Source: Streptomyces rishiriensis (GTDB taxonomy: Bacteria; Actinomycetota; Actinomycetes; Streptomycetales; Streptomycetaceae). From it: a stretch of DNA of 64,000 bases. Shown piece after piece: positions 61,128 to 64,000 of the stretch. Where the stretch lies: positions 8,308,001 to 8,372,000 of the forward strand of contig NZ_JAUSWV010000002.1 of the NCBI RefSeq assembly GCF_030815485.1, written 5' to 3'. The position numbers were made by a program, and so were the translations under genes. Below the pieces are notes generated by a model. The model was not told the origin of the DNA. It saw only the letters and a list, made by a program, of their open reading frames with translations, and did not search any database. Position 1 is the first letter of the stretch. Each line of letters opens with the position of its first letter.

Positions 61128-61777
61128 GGGCAGAGATCGACGCCACTCGGGGCCGGCTGTCCGCGGACGTGGACCGCCTCGCGGACCGGGCCAGCCCCCG
61201 AAGGGTGGTCCGCCGACGCACTCGAAGGATGCGCGGCGCTGTCACAGGGATGCGTGAGCGGGTCATGGGAACGGTCTCGTACACCGCCCAGGGGGTCACC
61301 AGCGGTGTCCAGACCGCGGCTGGATCCCTCCAGGAGGGCACCCAGCAAGCGACCGGCAGCGTGCGCGACGCGGCCGGCCAGGCAGAGGAAGCGATACGGC
61401 AAGCACCTGACACGGCGATGCGCCAGACACAGGGCAACCCGCTGGCCGCCGGTCTGATCGCTTTCGGCGCGGGCATGCTGGCGTCCTCGCTGTTGCCGAC
61501 ATCCGAGGTGGAGCAGGAAAAGGCCGCTGACCTGATGGCGAGCGACGGGGCGCTGCAACCGGTGAAGGAAGCCGCCCTCGACTCCGCGCAGAACCTGAAG
61601 GAAGGTGCCAAGGAGGCCACCCAGAACGCGGCGCAGGAGATGAAGGACACCGCAGCCGAAGCGGCCCGCACCACTCAGGACGAGGCCCGCGAACAGGCTG
61701 CGCAGGTGACGGACCAAGCGCGTCAATCAGGCCGGCAGGTCGCCGACGAGGCGCGGCAACAGCCCGGGTCGGGCTGA
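61103..61777 (+). CDS. DUF3618-type stress protein
   Basis: A 224-residue protein overlapping the holin-like gene by 25 bases; AAGGAG lies 8 bases before ATG 61,103. PDRMRAEIDATRGRLSADVDRLADRASPRRVVRRR is the DUF3618 signature, a glutamine/alanine helical middle follows, then one membrane segment NPLAAGLIAFGAGMLASSLLP and a long basic-acidic helix. Last of the three-gene group. Envelope or osmotic-stress role inferred from context. Confidence 0.9.
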   Translation: MGTSPDRMRAEIDATRGRLSADVDRLADRASPRRVVRRRTRRMRGAVTGMRERVMGTVSYTAQGVTSGVQTAAGSLQEGTQQATGSVRDAAGQAEEAIRQAPDTAMRQTQGNPLAAGLIAFGAGMLASSLLPTSEVEQEKAADLMASDGALQPVKEAALDSAQNLKEGAKEATQNAAQEMKDTAAEAARTTQDEAREQAAQVTDQARQSGRQVADEARQQPGSG

Positions 61778-61999
61778 ACCTCCGAAGCCTCTGGCAGGGC
61801 CGTGCGCTGGTGAGCGTGAGCCCGCCCGCGCAGGCCCTGCCCACCTGCCTGCTCCCACCTGCTCGCTTACGCGTGTCGATGCGGGCGCCGGGTACCGGGC
61901 GCCGGGTGCCGGTGCGGGGCGGTTCAGCCGTGAAGTCGGGGTACCCGCCGCCCAAGGGCGGCTCCGCCCACCACCGCCACCTTCGAGAGGTGACCCACG
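61778..61999. other. Spacer
   Basis: 222 GC-rich bases with a direct repeat of GCGCCGGGT (around 61,881-61,905). No gene seen. The ribosome site for the next gene is GAGAGG near 61,985. Confidence 0.3.
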
Positions 62000-62467
62000 A
62001 TGAGTTCGAGAAAAGTGCTCTGGACGGCAGCCGCGGGCGTCACCGCCGGCGCCGTCCTCGTCCGGCGCCGGGCACGGACACGATCCTCTGCGGCAGCTGC
62101 TGAGCGTTGGCTGTCGGTGACGGTCAACTGCGGACCGGGCGACATCCATCCCGAGAAGCTGCCGTCCCCGCTCCAGGAGTACGGCGATCGGATCGACACG
62201 AACATCCGCCCCGCGCCCGGTGACCGGGGCACGGAACTGAGCGTACGCCTGAAGGAACCGCAGCCGGGCGTTGCGCACTCGCTGCCCGCCCGGCTCGCCG
62301 GCCAGGACCCGCGCCAGGATCTGCGCCGCGCCCTGCGTGAGGCGAAGGCACTGCTCGAGACGGGAGAAGTCATGCGCCCCGACACACCGCCCACCACACA
62401 TGACACCCCCGGCGGGAAGCTCGTCGGACTGCTGAGTCGGCGCGCGGGTGGGGAGGGCGTGCTGTGA
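62000..62467 (+). CDS. Conserved hypothetical protein
   Basis: A 155-residue protein with an N-terminal membrane-anchor-like helix (VLWTAAAGVTAGAVLV) followed by RRRARTR and a soluble domain WLSVTVNCGPGDIHPEK, IDTNIRPAPGDRGTELSVRL, DPRQDLRRALREAKALLETGE. I recall similar Streptomyces proteins beside zinc alcohol dehydrogenases but no known function. Stop overlaps the dehydrogenase start (GTGA). Confidence 0.85.
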   Translation: MSSRKVLWTAAAGVTAGAVLVRRRARTRSSAAAAERWLSVTVNCGPGDIHPEKLPSPLQEYGDRIDTNIRPAPGDRGTELSVRLKEPQPGVAHSLPARLAGQDPRQDLRRALREAKALLETGEVMRPDTPPTTHDTPGGKLVGLLSRRAGGEGVL

Positions 62468-63639
62468 AGGCTTTGTGCTGGGAAGGCGTCAACAAGCTCG
62501 CTGTCGAGGACGTGCCGGACCCCGTCCTGCACAACGACCAGGACGTGATCGTACGGCTGATCGCGGGTACCACCTGCGGCTCGGATCTTCATCTCATCGG
62601 CGGCTACATCCCGTTCATGCGCTCCGGGGACGTGATCGGACACGAGTTCCTCGGCGAAGTCGTGGAGGTGGGCGCCGGTGTGCGCCGGCACGCGGTGGGC
62701 GACCGGGTGGTGGTCTGCTCCTTCGTCGGCTGCGGCCGCTGCTGGTACTGCGCCAACGACCTGTGGTCGCTGTGCGACAACACCAACACCAATCCCGGCA
62801 TCGGACAGGCGCTCTTCGGGGCCGACACCGGCGGGATCTTCGGCTATTCCCACGCCATGGGAGGCCTGCGCGGCAGCCACGCCGAGTACGTGCGCGTGCC
62901 CTTCGCGGACTACGGCGCCTTCCCCGTCCCCGAGGGCATCGACGACACGAGCGCCCTGTTCGTGTCGGACTCGGTACCCACGGGTTGGATGGGCGCCGAC
63001 CTGGCGGGCGTGAAGGCCGGTGACGTGGTCGCCGTGTGGGGCTGCGGGGCCGTCGGTCAGATGGCGGCCCGCGCCGCCATGCTGCTGGGCGCGGAGCGGG
63101 TGATCTCCATCGACCGGATCCCCGAGAGGCTGGAGATGACCGAGCGGTACATCGGCAGCGAGGTCATCGACTACTCGGCCACCGACGTCGGGGCGGAGCT
63201 GCGCGAGCGTACCGGCGGCCGCGGCCCGGACGTCTGTATCGAGGCGGTCGGCATGGAGGCGCACAGCGACACCCTGGTGCACGCCTACGACCAGGTGAAG
63301 CAGCAGCTGCGGCTCCAGACGGACCGCCCCACCGCAGTGCGGGAGGCCATCCATGCCTGCCGCAAGGGCGGCACGGTCTTCGTCCTCGGCGTCTTCGCGG
63401 GCGCCGTCGACAAGTTCCCCCTCGGAGCGGTGATCAACAAAGGCCTGACCGTGCGCGGCGCCCAGCAGCACGGCCAGCGCTACATCCCCATGCTGCTCGA
63501 CCGGATGGCGTCCGGGGACCTGAGCACCTCCCATCTGGCGACCCACAGTGTGCCGCTGGACGAGGCGCCGCGGGCCTACGAGATGTTCAAGAAGAAGGAC
63601 GACGGCTGTGTGCGCGCCGTGATCCGCCCGAACGGCTGA
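62464..63639 (+). CDS. Zinc-dependent alcohol dehydrogenase (glutathione-independent formaldehyde-dehydrogenase-like)
   Basis: A 391-residue MDR enzyme. Catalytic zinc: TTCGSD and GHEFLGEVVEVG. Structural zinc lobe: CGRCWYCANDLWSLC. NAD fold: VAVWGCGAVGQMAARAAMLLGAERVIS. The longer insert after the zinc lobe (FGYSHAMGGLRGSHAEYV) is typical of the FdhA/threonine-dehydrogenase-like subgroup. GTG 62,464 overlaps the preceding stop. Likely oxidises aldehydes or alcohols during stress; substrate not proven. Confidence 0.92.
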   Translation: MKALCWEGVNKLAVEDVPDPVLHNDQDVIVRLIAGTTCGSDLHLIGGYIPFMRSGDVIGHEFLGEVVEVGAGVRRHAVGDRVVVCSFVGCGRCWYCANDLWSLCDNTNTNPGIGQALFGADTGGIFGYSHAMGGLRGSHAEYVRVPFADYGAFPVPEGIDDTSALFVSDSVPTGWMGADLAGVKAGDVVAVWGCGAVGQMAARAAMLLGAERVISIDRIPERLEMTERYIGSEVIDYSATDVGAELRERTGGRGPDVCIEAVGMEAHSDTLVHAYDQVKQQLRLQTDRPTAVREAIHACRKGGTVFVLGVFAGAVDKFPLGAVINKGLTVRGAQQHGQRYIPMLLDRMASGDLSTSHLATHSVPLDEAPRAYEMFKKKDDGCVRAVIRPNG

Positions 63640-63768
63640 ACCGGAGCGGCCCACAGCGGTTCGTGGATCGCTTAACGAGCCGCGCGAGTCGGCGCCGGCA
63701 ACACGCAACAGACCGACCGCTGCCGCGGTGTCCATCGGCTGCGGAACCGGATCGAACGGGACGCCGTT

Positions 63769-63810
63769 GAGGTGCTCGACGACGTGCGTGACCACGTCGT
63801 CGAGCACCTC
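63769..63810. terminator. Perfect 18-bp inverted repeat
   Basis: GAGGTGCTCGACGACGTG (63,769-63,786), loop CGTGAC, then CACGTCGTCGAGCACCTC (63,793-63,810), 18 of 18 paired. It lies 130 bases downstream of the dehydrogenase and may end its transcript. It also encodes a coiled-like peptide on both strands, so it could instead be a folded-back gene fragment. The rest of 63,640-63,928 holds no intact gene. Confidence 0.6.
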
Positions 63811-63831
63811 GGGACCCAGACGCCGTGACGC

Positions 63832-63892
63832 CCTACTCAACGTGGACGACATCGGCTTCCTGAAGAAGGGCGAGCGGGTCCAGCCGGCGTGA
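63832..63892 (+). mobile_element. IS701-type transposase fragment
   Basis: The plus strand reads LLNVDDIGFLKKGERVQPA then TGA (63,890-63,892). VDDTGFLKKG is the hallmark around the first catalytic Asp of IS701-family DDE transposases. Only about 20 codons remain. Confidence 0.7.
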
Positions 63893-63928
63893 AGCGTCCG
63901 TACACCGGCACCTGTAGGCTCCGCGCCC

Positions 63929-64000
63929 GTGGACGACATACGGCGGACGACCATCAGCTTCAGCGGACTCCTGACGCGGGAGGAGTTCGACGAAGCCCTG
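63929..64000 (+). CDS. Start of an unidentified gene (runs off right edge)
   Basis: GTG 63,929 opens a frame to the window end (24 codons): DDIRRTTISFSGLLTREEFDEAL. The amphipathic TREEFDEAL and good codon usage suggest a real N-terminus, but there is no clear ribosome site and the family cannot be named from so little. Confidence 0.45.
   Translation, partial: MDDIRRTTISFSGLLTREEFDEAL

Noticed and set aside
61924-63954. 676-codon minus-strand frame opposite the zinc dehydrogenase
   Set aside because: Shadow of the intact plus-strand genes; no ribosome site or motifs.
1-64000. CRISPR arrays, rRNA or tRNA genes
   Set aside because: No spaced repeats of array type and no recognisable tRNA or rRNA sequence were seen on reading.

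Overview
The window is very GC-rich with strong third-position GC bias, GTG/TTG starts, GGAGG-type ribosome sites and ATGA/GTGA gene overlaps. Together with the gene families present this points to an actinomycete, almost certainly Streptomyces. Decayed transposases of at least three IS families suggest a variable, arm-like part of the chromosome.

Region 1 (1-24,962) is most of a specialised-metabolite cluster that runs off the left edge. It combines (a) a polyprenyl diphosphate synthase and a cluster-borne 1-deoxyxylulose-5-phosphate synthase, which mark a terpenoid pathway; (b) four cytochromes P450 and two paralogous SAM methyltransferases at 1,039 and 24,153; (c) deoxysugar genes (3-ketoreductase, 4-ketoreductase, 3,5-epimerase) and one glycosyltransferase; and (d) a pyrrole-2-carboxylate module laid out like the clorobiocin cloN genes: carrier protein, KAS III-like acyltransferase, acyl-CoA-dehydrogenase-type prolyl oxidase, proline-type adenylation domain with carrier protein, and a B12/radical SAM C-methyltransferase. 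The best match I can recall is the phenalinolactone type of glycosylated diterpenoid (Streptomyces sp. Tu6071), which carries a methylpyrrole-carboxyl deoxysugar. No terpene cyclase, NDP-glucose 4,6-dehydratase or 2,3-dehydratase lies in the window, so the cluster must continue upstream or be completed elsewhere. Two near-identical palindromes (19,474-19,497 and 24,121-24,144) look like a shared operator.

Region 2 (25,346-33,741) is a signalling or conflict island. A three-gene operon holds a DUF7019-like protein, a giant kinase / double WD40 propeller / TPR protein with one frameshift, and an unknown protein. It faces a membrane-anchored NB-ARC-WD40 (STAND) ATPase. Fusions of this kind are typical of poorly described bacterial immune or signalling systems, and this is the most promising under-described system here.

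Region 3 (33,742-43,934) is accessory genome: an xdhC remnant, two overlapping paralogous XRE/MmyB-like regulators divergent from an ADH-SDR-lipoprotein-MFS cluster, a universal stress protein followed by a truncated kinase-like gene, a MazF-type toxin-antitoxin pair beside an IS5 remnant, and a TetR/SnoaL pair.

Region 4 (43,935-59,413) has few genes at first, with IS701, IS630 and IS5 transposase scars and an SDR scar. It then carries many small redox and stress genes (cupin, two quinone-reductase-type MDRs, an Old Yellow Enzyme with MarR, an NmrA-like reductase, MmcQ/YjbR pair, SnoaL-like, VOC) with two AraC regulators.

Region 5 (59,414-64,000) is an envelope-stress group (coiled protein, holin-like membrane protein, DUF3618-type protein) followed by a conserved hypothetical and a zinc alcohol dehydrogenase. 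The window ends in a long hairpin, another IS701 scar and the first codons of a new gene.
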